Source: Rikenellaceae bacterium
GTDB taxonomy: Bacteria > Bacteroidota > Bacteroidia > Bacteroidales > Rikenellaceae
Assembly: GCA_015059715.1 (NCBI GenBank)
Contig: SUZV01000006.1
Span: 1 to 64,000, forward strand
Direction: 5' to 3'
DNA length: 64,000 nt
Shown: positions 1-11,537 of the stretch, one piece after another
Layout of the letters: each line of letters starts with the position of its first letter
How positions within the stretch are numbered: position 1 is the first letter of the stretch
Translations under genes and position numbers: made by a program
Notes under the pieces: generated by a model
Told to the model about the DNA's origin: nothing
Database searches by the model: none
What the model saw: the letters and a program-made list of their open reading frames with translations, nothing else

Positions 1-215
1 GCGTGATGAATATGGCTCAGCCAGACAATCGTATTTTTTCTTATCCATTGCCAATTCTCACGTGAGTTCTTCTTAAAGGTTTGATAATCATAAATTCTAT
101 ATCAAACTTCATCAAATATACAAAAAAGTATGTAATTTGTATCTATGTGGCCATAGTAGATGTGTCATTACACTCTATTTTTACCACATACGATTGTATA
201 TTTCGCTGAAACTAC

Positions 216-223
216 TACCTTTG
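216..223 (+). promoter_or_regulatory. Bacteroidota -7 promoter box TACCTTTG upstream of the dicarboxylate symporter
   Basis: TACCTTTG matches the TAnnTTTG consensus, about 20 nt upstream of the ATG at 244. Confidence 0.6.
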
Positions 224-243
224 CACAAAATATTATTATTTAG

Positions 244-1458
244 ATGAAAAAATTGCTAAAAAACCTTGGACTATGGATAATCATCGCGATGGTTGTCGGT
301 ATCATAGTCGGCGTATTTATGGGCCCCGAGGCCTCGATGTTCAAGCCATTGGGCGACCTCTTTATCCAGCTTATCAAGATGCTCGTAGTGCCCCTCGTAT
401 TAGTATCGATAATCAGTGGCGCATCGGCACTGGGCGAGACAAAGTCGGCAGGTCTTATTGGTGGACTGAGCATCGGCTTTATGATTGTAACAACGGTGAT
501 ATCTATCGTCATAGCCCTAATCCTCGGCGAGATTTTCCAGCCAGGAGCCTCTATCAGCCAGACAACAGTAGCTACCATAGTTGAGGGTTACGAGAGCACT
601 CCATCTGAGGCCGCACCTGCTATGGGATTCTGGGATACGGTGATAGGTATGATACCTGCCAACCCTATCGAGGCTTTAACCAGGGGCGATATCCTACAGA
701 TTATCATCTTTGGACTGTTTCTCGGCTTCGGCATCTCGGCACTATCAAGCGAGAAGCGTCAACGCATCTCTTCGGGTCTAAACATCATCCTCGATGCCCT
801 TATCTGGTGCATCGGCAAGGTTATGCTCGTGGCCCCCTTTGGTGTCTTTGGTCTTATCGCTGATGCTACAGGAACCTTCGGCTTCGACATCCTTCTTCAG
901 GTGGCAAACGTTCTATGGATAGATATTATCGCAGTGCTTATTATAGGCCTTGGTCTATACCCATTGTGCATATCTCTCTTCTCGCGTGTTAAGCTCAAAG
1001 ACTACTTCCGCGCAATGGTCAAGCCACAGGTTGTATCATTCTCTACGGCCTCGTCACTTGCCACACTACCTGTAAATATGAACGCCTGCGACGAGATGGG
1101 TATCTCGAAGCAGACATCTGGCTTCGTACTCCCCTTAGGTGCAACAATCAATATGGCGGGTAACGCTATCTACTACGCACTATTGGCCGTATTCTTTGCC
1201 CAGTTCTACGGCATAGACCTCACTATAGCAGACTATACATCTATCACCCTTGTCTGCTCACTTGGTGCTATAGGCCAAGCAGGTGTCCCTGGTCCTACGC
1301 TCTTAGCTGCTGCGGTGCTCGTAGCTGCCGACATACCTTTGGAGGGCCTTCCACTATTCTATGCCCTTGATAGAATTTTTGATATGATACGCACCACGCT
1401 TAACATTACAGGTGATGCTGCCTGTGCTGCTGTGGTTGACCGCTTCGCTCGAAAGTAG
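244..1458 (+). CDS. Dicarboxylate/amino acid:cation (Na+ or H+) symporter, DAACS family
   Basis: 404-aa ORF; GATINMAGNAIYYAL and GAIGQAGVPGPTLL motifs typical of the GltP/DctA fold. Confidence 0.93.
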   Translation: MKKLLKNLGLWIIIAMVVGIIVGVFMGPEASMFKPLGDLFIQLIKMLVVPLVLVSIISGASALGETKSAGLIGGLSIGFMIVTTVISIVIALILGEIFQPGASISQTTVATIVEGYESTPSEAAPAMGFWDTVIGMIPANPIEALTRGDILQIIIFGLFLGFGISALSSEKRQRISSGLNIILDALIWCIGKVMLVAPFGVFGLIADATGTFGFDILLQVANVLWIDIIAVLIIGLGLYPLCISLFSRVKLKDYFRAMVKPQVVSFSTASSLATLPVNMNACDEMGISKQTSGFVLPLGATINMAGNAIYYALLAVFFAQFYGIDLTIADYTSITLVCSLGAIGQAGVPGPTLLAAAVLVAADIPLEGLPLFYALDRIFDMIRTTLNITGDAACAAVVDRFARK

Positions 1459-1579
1459 AGCGTAGAGGATAATATAAGACTCGTTGTGGATGGTTAAGAA
1501 GCTGTAAAAATAGATACCAACTAATTATCCTATTTAAGACTGACCCACATCTTTCCATTCAACCACATATAACAAGTTG

Positions 1580-1606
1580 GGGTGACTATTTCCATTTTAG
1601 TCACCC
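1580..1606 (+). terminator. Hairpin terminator GGGTGACTA...TAGTCACCC followed by tattttt
   Basis: 9-bp perfect inverted repeat plus T-rich tail downstream of the symporter. Confidence 0.75.
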
Positions 1607-1665
1607 TATTTTTGTGGTATAATGTTTGTTATTTGGTAATGAAAACCATCAAATAACATACGACT

Positions 1666-2226
1666 ATGAAACGATTCTCAATTATCTCACTCGCCCTATT
1701 GGCCCTGTTGGTTGTGGGCGTGACTATAAGCCTCGATGCGCAGGGTGATGAGCAAGCATCGAAAAATGCAACACGTACTGCACAGCAGGAGGCACGACAG
1801 CAACGACGTGCCGAGCGTTTGGCCAACTACGAGAAGTATGTCGACTCGTTAGTCCTGTCGCATAACTACCGCTTCGTGCCACAGACTATGCAACAACTCC
1901 CAGCAGGTATGATGCGCAACTTGATGAATCCCGAATATGAGATTATAGTGTGGACACATGGGGCCGATGTATGTATACCATTCCTCAAGGGCTATACACC
2001 ACCCTACTACCCTGTAGTGTTTAACTATGTTGTATCAAACGTTACTGGGTACGTTGCCGAGCAGACCAACGACGGCTGGCACGTCACCTTTAGCTCTACG
2101 CTCTTCTCATCTACGGACTACACCTTCACATTCGAGATATATTCGCGCTACGGTGGTGCCACACTCACCATAAGCTCGCCATTCTACAACAGCGTGCAAT
2201 ATACGGGCAACCTCTTTGCAATATAG
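1666..2226 (+). CDS. DUF4251-type secreted hypothetical protein
   Basis: 186 aa with N-terminal signal peptide; overall pattern resembles Bacteroidota DUF4251 proteins. Confidence 0.65.
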   Translation: MKRFSIISLALLALLVVGVTISLDAQGDEQASKNATRTAQQEARQQRRAERLANYEKYVDSLVLSHNYRFVPQTMQQLPAGMMRNLMNPEYEIIVWTHGADVCIPFLKGYTPPYYPVVFNYVVSNVTGYVAEQTNDGWHVTFSSTLFSSTDYTFTFEIYSRYGGATLTISSPFYNSVQYTGNLFAI

Positions 2227-2276
2227 AGTATATATTAAGAGGCTGTTCTCTCCCTAAGGCGTGTGGAGATAATAAA

Positions 2277-2356
2277 GTTTAGGGAGTTTAAGGATTTAGC
2301 ATAGTTAGCGGCGACAACACAACCGCATATACCAGCCTAATCCCTAAACTCCCTAT
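2277..2356. terminator. Possible long-loop inverted repeat between convergent genes
   Basis: tagggagtttaaggatttag ... ctaatccctaaactcccta inverted repeat. Confidence 0.4.
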
Positions 2357-2391
2357 CTCGTCTAATACCCCTCTATGTGAAAGCTTTGCTC

Positions 2392-5214
2392 TTACAGCAC
2401 CTCGCGAAGATACCTACCCGTATAGCTTGCCTCCACCTGTGCGATATCCTTGGGCGTACCCTCAGCAACGACATATCCACCGCCACTGCCCCCCTCGGGA
2501 CCCATATCGATAATCCAGTCGGCCACCTTAATAACATCCAAGTTATGCTCGATGACTATAGCCGTATTTCCACAATCTACAAGGCGATTGATAACATCGA
2601 GCAGTTGACGTATATCCTCGAAATGAAGACCTGTAGTAGGCTCGTCAAGGATATATAGCGTGCGGCCCGTATCGCGCTTCGACAGCTCCGTAGCGAGCTT
2701 TATGCGCTGCGACTCGCCACCCGAGAGCGTAGTGCAGGGCTGACCCAACGTTAAGTAACCAAGGCCCACCTCCTGAATAGCTCGTAGCTTCTGGTATATC
2801 GAAGGTATATGCTCGAAGAACTCAACAGCCATATTGATAGTCATATTGAGCACATCGTTGATACTCTTACCCTTATACTTAACCTCTAAAGTCTCGCGGT
2901 TATATCTATTACCTCCACAAGCCTTGCACCTAACGTATACATCGGGCAGGAAGTTCATCTCTATAGTTTGGTGTCCTGCGCCACGACACTCCTCGCAACG
3001 GCCACCCTTAACATTAAACGAGAAGCGACCCGCCTTATATCCTCGTAGCTGGGCATCGGGAGTCTGCTCAAAGAGCTTACGTATATCGGCAAAAAGGTTA
3101 GTATATGTCGCAGGGTTGCTTCTGGGCGTACGACCAATGGGCGACTGGTCCACAACAACAAGCTTATCGATATGCTCGATGCCCTCCAACGAGGCGTACT
3201 TCAATGGCTGGTCATAAGAGCGGTATAGCTCGCGCGAAAGGATAGGGCGCAACGTGCCATTTATCAGCGATGACTTACCCGAGCCTGAGACTCCCGTAAC
3301 ACATACAAACTTACCTAACGGTATACTGACATCTACACCCTTGAGGTTATGACCCTCGGCACCACGTAGCGTAAGATACTCTCCACTACCCTTGCGATAG
3401 CTCTCGGGTAGTGCAATACGCCTGCGCCCTGTAAGGTAGTCGGCCGTAATGCTACTACTCCTGCAAATATCATCGAAACTTCCCGTAGCCACGATATTAC
3501 CACCACGACGGCCAGCCAACGGACCTACATCGACGATATAGTCTGCCGAGCGCATCATATCTTCGTCGTGCTCAACGACGATAACCGAGTTACCAGCATC
3601 GCGCAGACGCTTAAGACTATCTATAAGCCTGCGGTTATCCCTCTGATGAAGACCTATGCTCGGCTCATCGAGTATATAGAGCACGTTTACCAACTTCGAG
3701 CCAATCTGCGTAGCAAGACGTATACGCTGGGCCTCGCCGCCAGATATGGTACGCGAGGCACGCGATAGCGATAGATAACCGAGGCCTACATCGACCAGAA
3801 AGCCTGTACGCTCACGTATCTCCTTGACTATATCACGCGCTATGGTCTGCTCCTTAGGCGACATATAGGCATCGACACCATCTATCCACTCCTTAAACTC
3901 CGTAATTGACATCTGCGACACATCGGCAATACTCTTATCGCCTATACGAAACTGCAACGCCTCAGACTTTAGACGCGCACCACGACACTCTGGGCAACAC
4001 TCCATAACCAAGAACTGCTCGCGCCACTTATCACCCCTCTTCGACTCCTCGTCTTGGTTGCGCATAAGCCACTCCGAAAGACCCATCCACTGGCACATCT
4101 CCGTACCCCCTGACGACGAGAACTCCGACATATTGACCATCATAGGCTCTGCATCGCCATAGAGGATGGCGTTAAGAGCCTCCTGCGACAGGCTATCTAC
4201 AGGGTCGTCGATAGAGAAGTCGTAGCGGCGACCTAAGCTCTCCATCAAAGCAAAGAGCATATTGCGTCGATACTTACCCAGGGGTTCGATACCACCCTCG
4301 CGCAGCGACAACCTGCCATCGGGAATAATCTTGCGACGATCGAACACGGCACGCTCACCCAGACCATTACACGCTGGACATGCACCCTTGGGCGAGTTAA
4401 ACGAGAAGGTGTGGGGCTGAGGCTCCTCAAAGGCCTCGCCCGTAGTGGGACACATAAGGTTACGCGAGTAGTAGCGCACACCCTCGGTGGCGTAGTCGTA
4501 GAGCATCATAGTACCCTTACCCTGGCGCATGGCCTCACCCAACGAGGTCATCATACGCTCACGATGTTGCGAGCCTACAACAAGGCGATCTATGACCATA
4601 TCGATAGTGTGTATCTTATACCTATCGAGCTTCATACCTGGCGATATCTCGCACACCTTGCCATCGATACGAGCATATATATACCCCTTACGCGACATCG
4701 TCTCGAAGAGTTCGCGATAGTGACCTTTGCGCCCCTTAACCACAGGGGCCAGGAAGGCGACACGGCGGCCATCGAAACCCTCAATCATAAGGTCACATAT
4801 CTGCTCATCGCTATAGCGCACCATAGCCTCGCCCGTATATGGTGAGTAGGCCCTTGAAGCACGTGCATATAGCAGACGTAGAAAGTCGTTTATCTCAGTA
4901 ACAGTACCCACCGTCGAGCGCGGGTTTTTATTCGTTGTCTTCTGCTCGATAGCCACCACAGGACTAAGGCCTGTGATATGGTCTACATCGGGACGCTCCA
5001 TAGCCCCAACAAACTGACGGGCATAGGCCGACAAGGTCTCCATATATCGACGCTGACCCTCGGCATAGATAGTATCGAAGGCCAACGACGACTTTCCCGA
5101 ACCCGAGAGTCCCGTTATTACGACAAGCGAGTCGCGCGGAATAGTGACATCAACATTTTTGAGGTTGTGAACTCGGGCACCTGTAACCTCTATAACCCTC
5201 TTTACCATAGCCAC
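2392..5214 (-). CDS. uvrA: Excinuclease ABC subunit A (UvrA)
   Basis: 940 aa; two ABC ATPase halves ([18 protein letters not shown]), zinc-finger CxxC motifs, LSGGEAQRI signatures. Confidence 0.98.
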   Translation of the reverse strand: MAMVKRVIEVTGARVHNLKNVDVTIPRDSLVVITGLSGSGKSSLAFDTIYAEGQRRYMETLSAYARQFVGAMERPDVDHITGLSPVVAIEQKTTNKNPRSTVGTVTEINDFLRLLYARASRAYSPYTGEAMVRYSDEQICDLMIEGFDGRRVAFLAPVVKGRKGHYRELFETMSRKGYIYARIDGKVCEISPGMKLDRYKIHTIDMVIDRLVVGSQHRERMMTSLGEAMRQGKGTMMLYDYATEGVRYYSRNLMCPTTGEAFEEPQPHTFSFNSPKGACPACNGLGERAVFDRRKIIPDGRLSLREGGIEPLGKYRRNMLFALMESLGRRYDFSIDDPVDSLSQEALNAILYGDAEPMMVNMSEFSSSGGTEMCQWMGLSEWLMRNQDEESKRGDKWREQFLVMECCPECRGARLKSEALQFRIGDKSIADVSQMSITEFKEWIDGVDAYMSPKEQTIARDIVKEIRERTGFLVDVGLGYLSLSRASRTISGGEAQRIRLATQIGSKLVNVLYILDEPSIGLHQRDNRRLIDSLKRLRDAGNSVIVVEHDEDMMRSADYIVDVGPLAGRRGGNIVATGSFDDICRSSSITADYLTGRRRIALPESYRKGSGEYLTLRGAEGHNLKGVDVSIPLGKFVCVTGVSGSGKSSLINGTLRPILSRELYRSYDQPLKYASLEGIEHIDKLVVVDQSPIGRTPRSNPATYTNLFADIRKLFEQTPDAQLRGYKAGRFSFNVKGGRCEECRGAGHQTIEMNFLPDVYVRCKACGGNRYNRETLEVKYKGKSINDVLNMTINMAVEFFEHIPSIYQKLRAIQEVGLGYLTLGQPCTTLSGGESQRIKLATELSKRDTGRTLYILDEPTTGLHFEDIRQLLDVINRLVDCGNTAIVIEHNLDVIKVADWIIDMGPEGGSGGGYVVAEGTPKDIAQVEASYTGRYLREVL

Positions 5215-5223
5215 AGACTACCG

Positions 5224-6000
5224 TTATAATAGGTGAGAAAGGAGTGTCTGGAGCGATATCCACCCCATAAGGTCGATAAAGAATACAACGATGATAAAGA
5301 GCGTAAACCAGCGCACAAACTTAACGCCCCAGCTCATAGCCCAGTGCGATGCCATCACAGCACCAAGGATATTGCCCACACCATGTAGCAGGCCTGCCAC
5401 CCACTCTACCTGACCATTATAGATAAATACCGCAAGTGCAAAGGGTGTCGAGATAAAGATTACAAAGCCCTTAATCACATTTGCGGTGATAATATCGAGG
5501 TTCATAGTCCAAATGGTGATGGCTAAGATAAGAAAGCCAAGACCTATGTATATGTAACCACCGTAGAAGCCTATGATAAAGAACCATATATAGTGCCACC
5601 ACTTGATATCGAGGCCATGGCCGCCCGTAACAGTCTGCTTATCCTTACCAAGGAGTAGGTAGACGAGGATGATGGCCAACACCACACTAAGACATATCTT
5701 GAATATCGACTCGCTAACCTCCGATGCCACCATAGCACCGATGATATTACCGACAATGGCAGGTATCGACAATAGCAAGCCACTCTTGATATGCAGCATA
5801 CCCTTACGCAGGAACGACACCGTAGCCGATAGGTTTTGCAACAACACCGCTATACGATTCGTGCCATTGGCAATACTTATAGGCATACCCATAGCCATAA
5901 ATAGCGACATTGTAATTACCGAACCACCACCACCCAACGTGTTGATGATACCGACAATAACTCCAGATACCAAAAGCAGTACAATCTCATTTACACTCAT
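5224..6000 (-). CDS. TSUP-family membrane transporter (TauE/SafE-like)
   Basis: 258 aa, multiple TM segments; NTLGGGGSVITMSLFM motif. Confidence 0.88.
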   Translation of the reverse strand: MSVNEIVLLLVSGVIVGIINTLGGGGSVITMSLFMAMGMPISIANGTNRIAVLLQNLSATVSFLRKGMLHIKSGLLLSIPAIVGNIIGAMVASEVSESIFKICLSVVLAIILVYLLLGKDKQTVTGGHGLDIKWWHYIWFFIIGFYGGYIYIGLGFLILAITIWTMNLDIITANVIKGFVIFISTPFALAVFIYNGQVEWVAGLLHGVGNILGAVMASHWAMSWGVKFVRWFTLFIIVVFFIDLMGWISLQTLLSHLL

Positions 6001-6016
6001 ACATTCTCTCTCAATA

Positions 6017-6772
6017 TTATATCAGTTCAAAGTCATCGGCATCGCGACTCACGTTAAAACGCGAGCGAAATATAGCCAACGCCTCCATATCTATATCCGC
6101 AACGGCAACACCCTCCGACGAGCCCATATCGACTAACTCTACACCACGTGCATCGATAATTGCCGAGTCGCCAACATACTCCAACGTCGGCTCAGAGCCT
6201 ATGCGGTTAACCCCCACGACATAGGCCTGATTCTCTATGGCGCGAGCACGAAGCAAGGTGTACCACACCTCTCTGCGAGGCTTGGGCCACAAGGCCGAGT
6301 ATATCGCCACATCGTAGTCGCCACGCTGGCGGCTCCACACTGGAAAGCGTAGGTCGTAACACACCTCCAACAGATACCTTACACCTCGCCAGAGGACCAC
6401 CTTGCGCTCGCCACCTGCCGTATAGTTTAGAGCCTCGTCACCTACAGAGAAGAGGTGTCGCTTATCGTAGTACTCCACCCTGCCATCGGGCATCACAAAG
6501 TACATACGGTTGCGGTTCTCGCCATCGACACTCACCGCCACAGAGCCCACAACAGCGGCACCAAGGCGACGAGAAAGTCGCTGCATCCACTCTAATGTAT
6601 CACCCATATCTGCAACACCCTCGGGGTCGACAACAAAGCCTGTTTGAAACATCTCCGAGAGCACCACGACATCTGCCACTACGCCATCGAGCATACGCTC
6701 TATAGCCTGCTGGTTCGCTTTGATATCGCGCCACACAATGTCGCGCTGGAGTATGGCCACACGCTGTTTCAT
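6017..6772 (-). CDS. Nitrilase superfamily amidohydrolase (omega-amidase-like)
   Basis: 251 aa; E...K...C triad context (LSEMFQTGF, YDKRHLF, LEVCYDLRFP). Confidence 0.9.
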   Translation of the reverse strand: MKQRVAILQRDIVWRDIKANQQAIERMLDGVVADVVVLSEMFQTGFVVDPEGVADMGDTLEWMQRLSRRLGAAVVGSVAVSVDGENRNRMYFVMPDGRVEYYDKRHLFSVGDEALNYTAGGERKVVLWRGVRYLLEVCYDLRFPVWSRQRGDYDVAIYSALWPKPRREVWYTLLRARAIENQAYVVGVNRIGSEPTLEYVGDSAIIDARGVELVDMGSSEGVAVADIDMEALAIFRSRFNVSRDADDFELI

Positions 6773-7530
6773 AACTTTGTCGCTATATAAAAGAGGTCAA
6801 AACAGCTATCCGAGACCTCAGCGAGGCTATAATCCTCCATCGCAATGCCCTCGGTAAGCTCCCTATTGGCACTATGCAGACGACGACGATTAATTCTATT
6901 CATAATGTCGTATGGCATCTGCAATAGCCATCGTGGCAACCACCACTGCATATTAAGCACATCGAAGCGCATAATGCGACGCACCGACTCACGATTCTTC
7001 TCGTAGTAACGCCATACGCGCTCGTTACCGACCACGCCACACTCCTCGATACTACCAAAGCTACCGAGCAACTCCCTTAGCTCCTCGGGGTTATACTCCC
7101 TAACGTGCCAAGGGTTGCGCGTAAGCGACATAGGCCTATTTGGGGTGCTTACAATAAATCGTCCACCAGGCTTAAGCACTCGGCGCACCTCGCTGATAAA
7201 GAGCTTATCGCGCTTGATATGCTCAATCACCTGAAACGACACCACAAAGTCAAACGTAGCATCGGCAAATGGGAGTGGTGGCACCGTAGCTAAGATAAAC
7301 TCGACATTGGGGGCAAGCGAACCTGTGTCTATAGCACAGTACTTATCTAAGGTCACAAAGCGCGACGCATAAGGTGCTACGATATCTATACCGTAACCCG
7401 TACCCGTACCTATCTCAAGGACATCACCCGAGATACGCTTTGCCGCCTCATGATACGCCAAGCGTGAACGCTGAAAGACGTAGTTATCACTCGCCTCGCA
7501 CGATACCCTCTCCGCTGTGTTTATAGACAT
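6769..7530 (-). CDS. Class I SAM-dependent methyltransferase
   Basis: 253 aa; VLEIGTGTGYG motif I, FDFVVSFQVIEH. Confidence 0.9.
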   Translation of the reverse strand: MSINTAERVSCEASDNYVFQRSRLAYHEAAKRISGDVLEIGTGTGYGIDIVAPYASRFVTLDKYCAIDTGSLAPNVEFILATVPPLPFADATFDFVVSFQVIEHIKRDKLFISEVRRVLKPGGRFIVSTPNRPMSLTRNPWHVREYNPEELRELLGSFGSIEECGVVGNERVWRYYEKNRESVRRIMRFDVLNMQWWLPRWLLQMPYDIMNRINRRRLHSANRELTEGIAMEDYSLAEVSDSCFDLFYIATKL

Positions 7531-7539
7531 AACCTACTG

Positions 7540-8379
7540 CTACTTATTAATTTGCTCGATACCCGTCTCTGTTTGACGCACCTTGCCCTGCTTAAGCAAC
7601 ATACCCAAGGCGCGCTTGAACACCTTCTTGCTCATACCCGTAAGGCGCGACACATCCTTCGGGTCGCTCTTATCGTTTAGGCCCAGCTTGCCGCCACCCT
7701 TAGCCAACATCTCTTCGAGCTTAACTACCGAGGTCTCAACCTCGGCAAGGCCCTGTTGCTGGAGGCTTACATCGATCCGCATATCGTCGGTAATCTTACG
7801 CACCCAGCCACGACAACGCTCACCAATATGTATAGGTCTAAAGAGCTGATTCTTGTATATCATACCCCAGTGGCGATTGTCAATAACTACTCGATAGCCA
7901 ATAGGTGTCTCAAAGGCAACCAACACATCCACCTCATCGCCATACTTAACCGTAAGGGGGTCATCGTTGTATATAAAAGGCTTTATCTTGTTTGTCGCCA
8001 CGCATCGTCCTGTGCGCTCGTCGATATACATATATACCACCGTCAGCTGGCCTGCAACGACACCGCCCTGCTGATTACGATTGGGCAGGAAGAGATGCTT
8101 GCCCGAGAGTCCCCAATCGAGAAACGCTCCATGTATGCTTTTGTCTACAACCTTAAGCGCAGCAACCTCGCCAGCCCTGATAAGAGGCCTCTCGGTTGAG
8201 GCGACAAGACGGTCCTCCGAGTCGTGATATACAAAGACCTCTATAGAGTCCCCCTCCTTCATATCCAAGCGCGTAAAGCGGTTCGGAAGCAACACCTCAA
8301 CACCCTCATCATCAATAAGGTATAGTCCGAAATCCGATATTCGGCTCACCTTAAGTACCTGCATTTCACCAGTTCTCAT
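7540..8379 (-). CDS. S1-like RNA-binding protein, CvfB family
   Basis: 279 aa with tandem S1-like domains and C-terminal winged-helix-like region. Confidence 0.85.
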   Translation of the reverse strand: MRTGEMQVLKVSRISDFGLYLIDDEGVEVLLPNRFTRLDMKEGDSIEVFVYHDSEDRLVASTERPLIRAGEVAALKVVDKSIHGAFLDWGLSGKHLFLPNRNQQGGVVAGQLTVVYMYIDERTGRCVATNKIKPFIYNDDPLTVKYGDEVDVLVAFETPIGYRVVIDNRHWGMIYKNQLFRPIHIGERCRGWVRKITDDMRIDVSLQQQGLAEVETSVVKLEEMLAKGGGKLGLNDKSDPKDVSRLTGMSKKVFKRALGMLLKQGKVRQTETGIEQINK

Positions 8380-8439
8380 AACACCATTGTTTCACTTCGC
8401 TGCGCACATACCATACGCACACAGCAATATATAAGTGTG

Positions 8440-8447
8440 TAAAGGTA
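8440..8447 (-). promoter_or_regulatory. Putative -7 box TACCTTTA (minus strand) for the CvfB-like gene
   Basis: TAAAGGTA on + strand, about 60 bp upstream of the minus-strand start. Confidence 0.4.
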
Positions 8448-8688
8448 GGTATTTTCCACGACATTTCAAAGCGCAGCCGATATTTTCAACAAAACTTGCG
8501 AAGTTTATACAACCGAGGCGCGTGATAGCAGAGATATTGCTCTTGGCTATCCTTTTAGCTTGCACGTAAGATGGTGGCAACCCAAGTGCCTAAGAGGGCG
8601 CGCCTAAAGTCCTTTTTAGGGTGGGCGGTGGCGTTAAAGCGTAGCATCCTCTTTGTATTCACCCTTCACCGATAGACAAAAAAATCCC

Positions 8689-8733
8689 CAGTGTTATAAC
8701 TTCAATAGCTACGAACACTGAGGAATATAGTAA
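8689..8733 (-). terminator. Hairpin terminator downstream of histone-like gene
   Basis: Minus strand CCTCAGTGTT...AACACTGGGG followed by ATTTTTTT. Confidence 0.75.
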
Positions 8734-8763
8734 AGATAGACGCGCTATCTTACAGAAGCATTA

Positions 8764-8940
8764 CTACTTCTTAGACTCTGCTACAGATACCTGACGGAAC
8801 TCCTTCAAAAGCTTTGAAAGCTCCAATGCAGCCTTACGTGCGCGTGTACCCGCTGCCTTATTATTCTTCTCTACCTGCAATGCTGCATCCTTTGCAAACG
8901 CCTCGTACTTTGCTGCGATGTTTTCTACTAATGTCTTCAT
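8764..8940 (-). CDS. Histone H1-like (Hc1-type) small DNA-binding protein
   Basis: MKTLVENIAAKYEAFAKDAALQVEKNNKAAGTRARKAALELSKLLKEFRQVSVAESKK; start set at internal Met of track ORF 8764..9012. Confidence 0.85.
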   Translation of the reverse strand: MKTLVENIAAKYEAFAKDAALQVEKNNKAAGTRARKAALELSKLLKEFRQVSVAESKK

Positions 8941-8972
8941 ATCAATAAATGTATTAAAGGTTTTTCGTTTTG

Positions 8973-8980
8973 CAAAGTTA
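8973..8980 (-). promoter_or_regulatory. -7 box TAACTTTG for the histone-like gene
   Basis: CAAAGTTA on + strand, about 33 bp upstream of start. Confidence 0.5.
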
Positions 8981-9131
8981 TAAAATATTTTTGTTTTGCA
9001 AGTATTTTCCAAGTTTTTTTAAACATAATTCAGTGATTTACCGACAAATCGCCATTTTGACCACAACACAAAGATATCCCCAACTACGCAAATACCTAAA
9101 AGTGGGTATTGCACCTATGTTATATATTAAC

Positions 9132-9139
9132 TACCTTTG
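9132..9139 (+). promoter_or_regulatory. -7 box TACCTTTG for feoAB
   Basis: Consensus match 28 bp upstream of the ATG at 9168. Confidence 0.6.
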
Positions 9140-9167
9140 CGGACTAAATAATAAATTATACTGCACA

Positions 9168-11534
9168 ATGCGTCTAAGTGAACTTAAAACAGGTGAGAGT
9201 GCTACCGTAGTCAAGGTATTGGGCTATGGAGGCTTTCGCCGTCGTATCATGGAGATGGGCTTTGTGCGTGGACAGGAGGTTACCGTAATACTCGATGCTC
9301 CACTGAAAGACCCTATCGAGTACCACATCATGGGTTACGACATCTCGCTACGCCGCAAGGAGGCCGAGATGATTGTGGTGATGACACGCGAGGAGGCGGC
9401 AAAGATATCCGAGGTCGAGGCCTCGACACTCATAGATGGCGAAGATATTATGGTCGAGGCACTACGCAGTAGCCACAACCATATAACTATAGGCCTTGTA
9501 GGCAACCCAAATGCAGGCAAGACATCGCTATTTAACACGCTATGTGGCCGCAGCGAGCACGTGGGCAACTATAGCGGCGTTACGGTGGATGCCAAGCGCG
9601 GAGAGCTTAAATACAAGGGCTACACAATAGAGATTACCGACCTGCCAGGCACATACGCACTCTCGGCATACTCGCCCGAGGAGATGTACGTAAGACGACA
9701 CATTATCGACCACACGCCCGACATCATCGTTAATACCGTAGTAGCCTCCAACCTCGAACGCAACCTATACCTAACCACAGAGCTTATCGACATAAGCCCC
9801 AAGATGGTCATAGCTCTCAATATGTATGATGAGCTGGAGCGTAGCGGTGCCAAGTTCGACCACGAGGCCCTGGGAAAGATGATTGGTGTGCCCATAGTCC
9901 CCGTTGTAGCCACCTCAGAGAGGGGCATCGAGGAGTTTTTGGATACCATCATTGCCGTATATGAGAATCGCGACCAGAGCGTAAGACATATCCACATCGG
10001 CTACGGCTCGGTAATCGAAGAGCACCTCAAGGAGCTTAACGACGATATGCGACAGCATCGCAACGAGCTTACGGCACACTTCCCACCGCGATACTTTGCC
10101 CTTAAGCTTATTGAGGGCGACAAGGAGATTATATCGCTACTAAGCACTGCGCCCCACTTCGACCGCTGGAACGCTATGGCCGAGCATGCTCGCACATCTA
10201 TAGAGCAGGCCCTTGGCGAGGATATAGAGACAGCTCTTGCGGGGCAGAAATATGGCTTTATCTCGGGTGCGTTAAAGGAGACATATGCAGCCTCGGAGCA
10301 TAAGCGCAACACACTAAGTGACAAGCTTGATGCCATAGTCACACACCGCATCTGGGGCTTCCCGATATTCTTTGCCCTGATGTGGTTTATGTTCTACTGC
10401 ACGTTCACCCTTGGAGCATATCCTCAGGAGTGGATAGATATGGGTATCAGCTGGCTATACGACGCAGTTAAGCAGAGTATGGACGAGGGTCCCCTTCGAG
10501 ATATGCTCACCGATGGTGTAATAAGCGGTGTAGGTAGTGTGCTTGTCTTCCTGCCCAACATAATGATATTATACCTATTTATCTCACTACTTGAGGACTC
10601 GGGATACTTAGCACGTGCCGCCTTTATCATGGATAAGGTTATGCACCACATGGGTGTACATGGCAAGTCGTTTATCCCGATGATTATGGGATTTGGATGC
10701 AACGTACCAGCAGTTATGGCCTGTCGAACAATAGAGTGTACCACATCGAGGATTATAACCATAATGGTTGTGCCCTTTATGTCGTGTAGCGCACGTCTAC
10801 CTATATATATGATGATTGTAGGCACATTCTTTAAGGAGCACGCTGGCACGGCACTCTTCCTCCTCTACCTCTTCGGTATGATTATGGCCGTTATCTCGGC
10901 ACGTCTTATGCGACGCTTTATGTTCCGCGAGCAGGAGGCCCCCTTTGTTATGGAGCTCTCGCCATACCGCATACCTACGGCAAAGGCCACACTACGACAC
11001 ATGTGGACTAAGTGTGCGCAGTACGTAAAGAAGATGGGTGGTTTGATACTTATCGCATCGATAATCATCTGGCTACTGAGCTACTACCCACGTCCTCAGT
11101 ATAACGACACGATGGCCGAGGCCCCCAACTACGAACTCTCGTATATGGGCAAGATAGGCCAAGTCTGCGAGCCAATATTCGCACCTATGGATATGGAGTG
11201 GCAGGCCACCGTAGCCCTTATCTCGGGTATACCTGCCAAGGAGATTGTCGTGAGCACGATGAATGTGCTCTATGCGCAGCCTGGCGACGAGGCTCCCGAG
11301 AGTGACGAGGAGCTATCGCCGAGCGCAAGTGAGAGGATAGCGCGCAGTATGTCTATACCTACCGCCGTAGCATTCCTCATCTTCTCGCTGCTATACCTAC
11401 CCTGCATAGCTACGATTATAGGCATTGGCTCGGAGCTTAACTGGAAGTGGGCAGTAGGCTCGGCACTATACAATACGGCCTTAGCGTGGATAGTTGCGTG
11501 GATAGGCTTCCACCTAACAACACTAATCTTGTAG
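9168..11534 (+). CDS. feoB: FeoA-FeoB fusion ferrous iron transporter
   Basis: N-terminal FeoA SH3-like domain (MRLSELKTGESATVVKV), then GTPase (GNPNAGKTSLFN, DLPGTY) and FeoB TM domain. Start chosen at MRLSEL rather than the track start 8970. Confidence 0.95.
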   Translation: MRLSELKTGESATVVKVLGYGGFRRRIMEMGFVRGQEVTVILDAPLKDPIEYHIMGYDISLRRKEAEMIVVMTREEAAKISEVEASTLIDGEDIMVEALRSSHNHITIGLVGNPNAGKTSLFNTLCGRSEHVGNYSGVTVDAKRGELKYKGYTIEITDLPGTYALSAYSPEEMYVRRHIIDHTPDIIVNTVVASNLERNLYLTTELIDISPKMVIALNMYDELERSGAKFDHEALGKMIGVPIVPVVATSERGIEEFLDTIIAVYENRDQSVRHIHIGYGSVIEEHLKELNDDMRQHRNELTAHFPPRYFALKLIEGDKEIISLLSTAPHFDRWNAMAEHARTSIEQALGEDIETALAGQKYGFISGALKETYAASEHKRNTLSDKLDAIVTHRIWGFPIFFALMWFMFYCTFTLGAYPQEWIDMGISWLYDAVKQSMDEGPLRDMLTDGVISGVGSVLVFLPNIMILYLFISLLEDSGYLARAAFIMDKVMHHMGVHGKSFIPMIMGFGCNVPAVMACRTIECTTSRIITIMVVPFMSCSARLPIYMMIVGTFFKEHAGTALFLLYLFGMIMAVISARLMRRFMFREQEAPFVMELSPYRIPTAKATLRHMWTKCAQYVKKMGGLILIASIIIWLLSYYPRPQYNDTMAEAPNYELSYMGKIGQVCEPIFAPMDMEWQATVALISGIPAKEIVVSTMNVLYAQPGDEAPESDEELSPSASERIARSMSIPTAVAFLIFSLLYLPCIATIIGIGSELNWKWAVGSALYNTALAWIVAWIGFHLTTLIL

Positions 11535-11537
11535 GGT

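Noticed and set aside
8392-8580. 62-aa ORF and possible ncRNA in the 8380-8760 intergenic region
   Set aside because: No protein-family character, and I could not match the region to a known ncRNA such as 6S, SRP or RNase P; left unassigned.
8970-9167. N-terminal 66-aa extension of the FeoB ORF in the track
   Set aside because: Region contains the TACCTTTG promoter box and non-conserved sequence; the FeoA domain starts at MRLSEL (9168).
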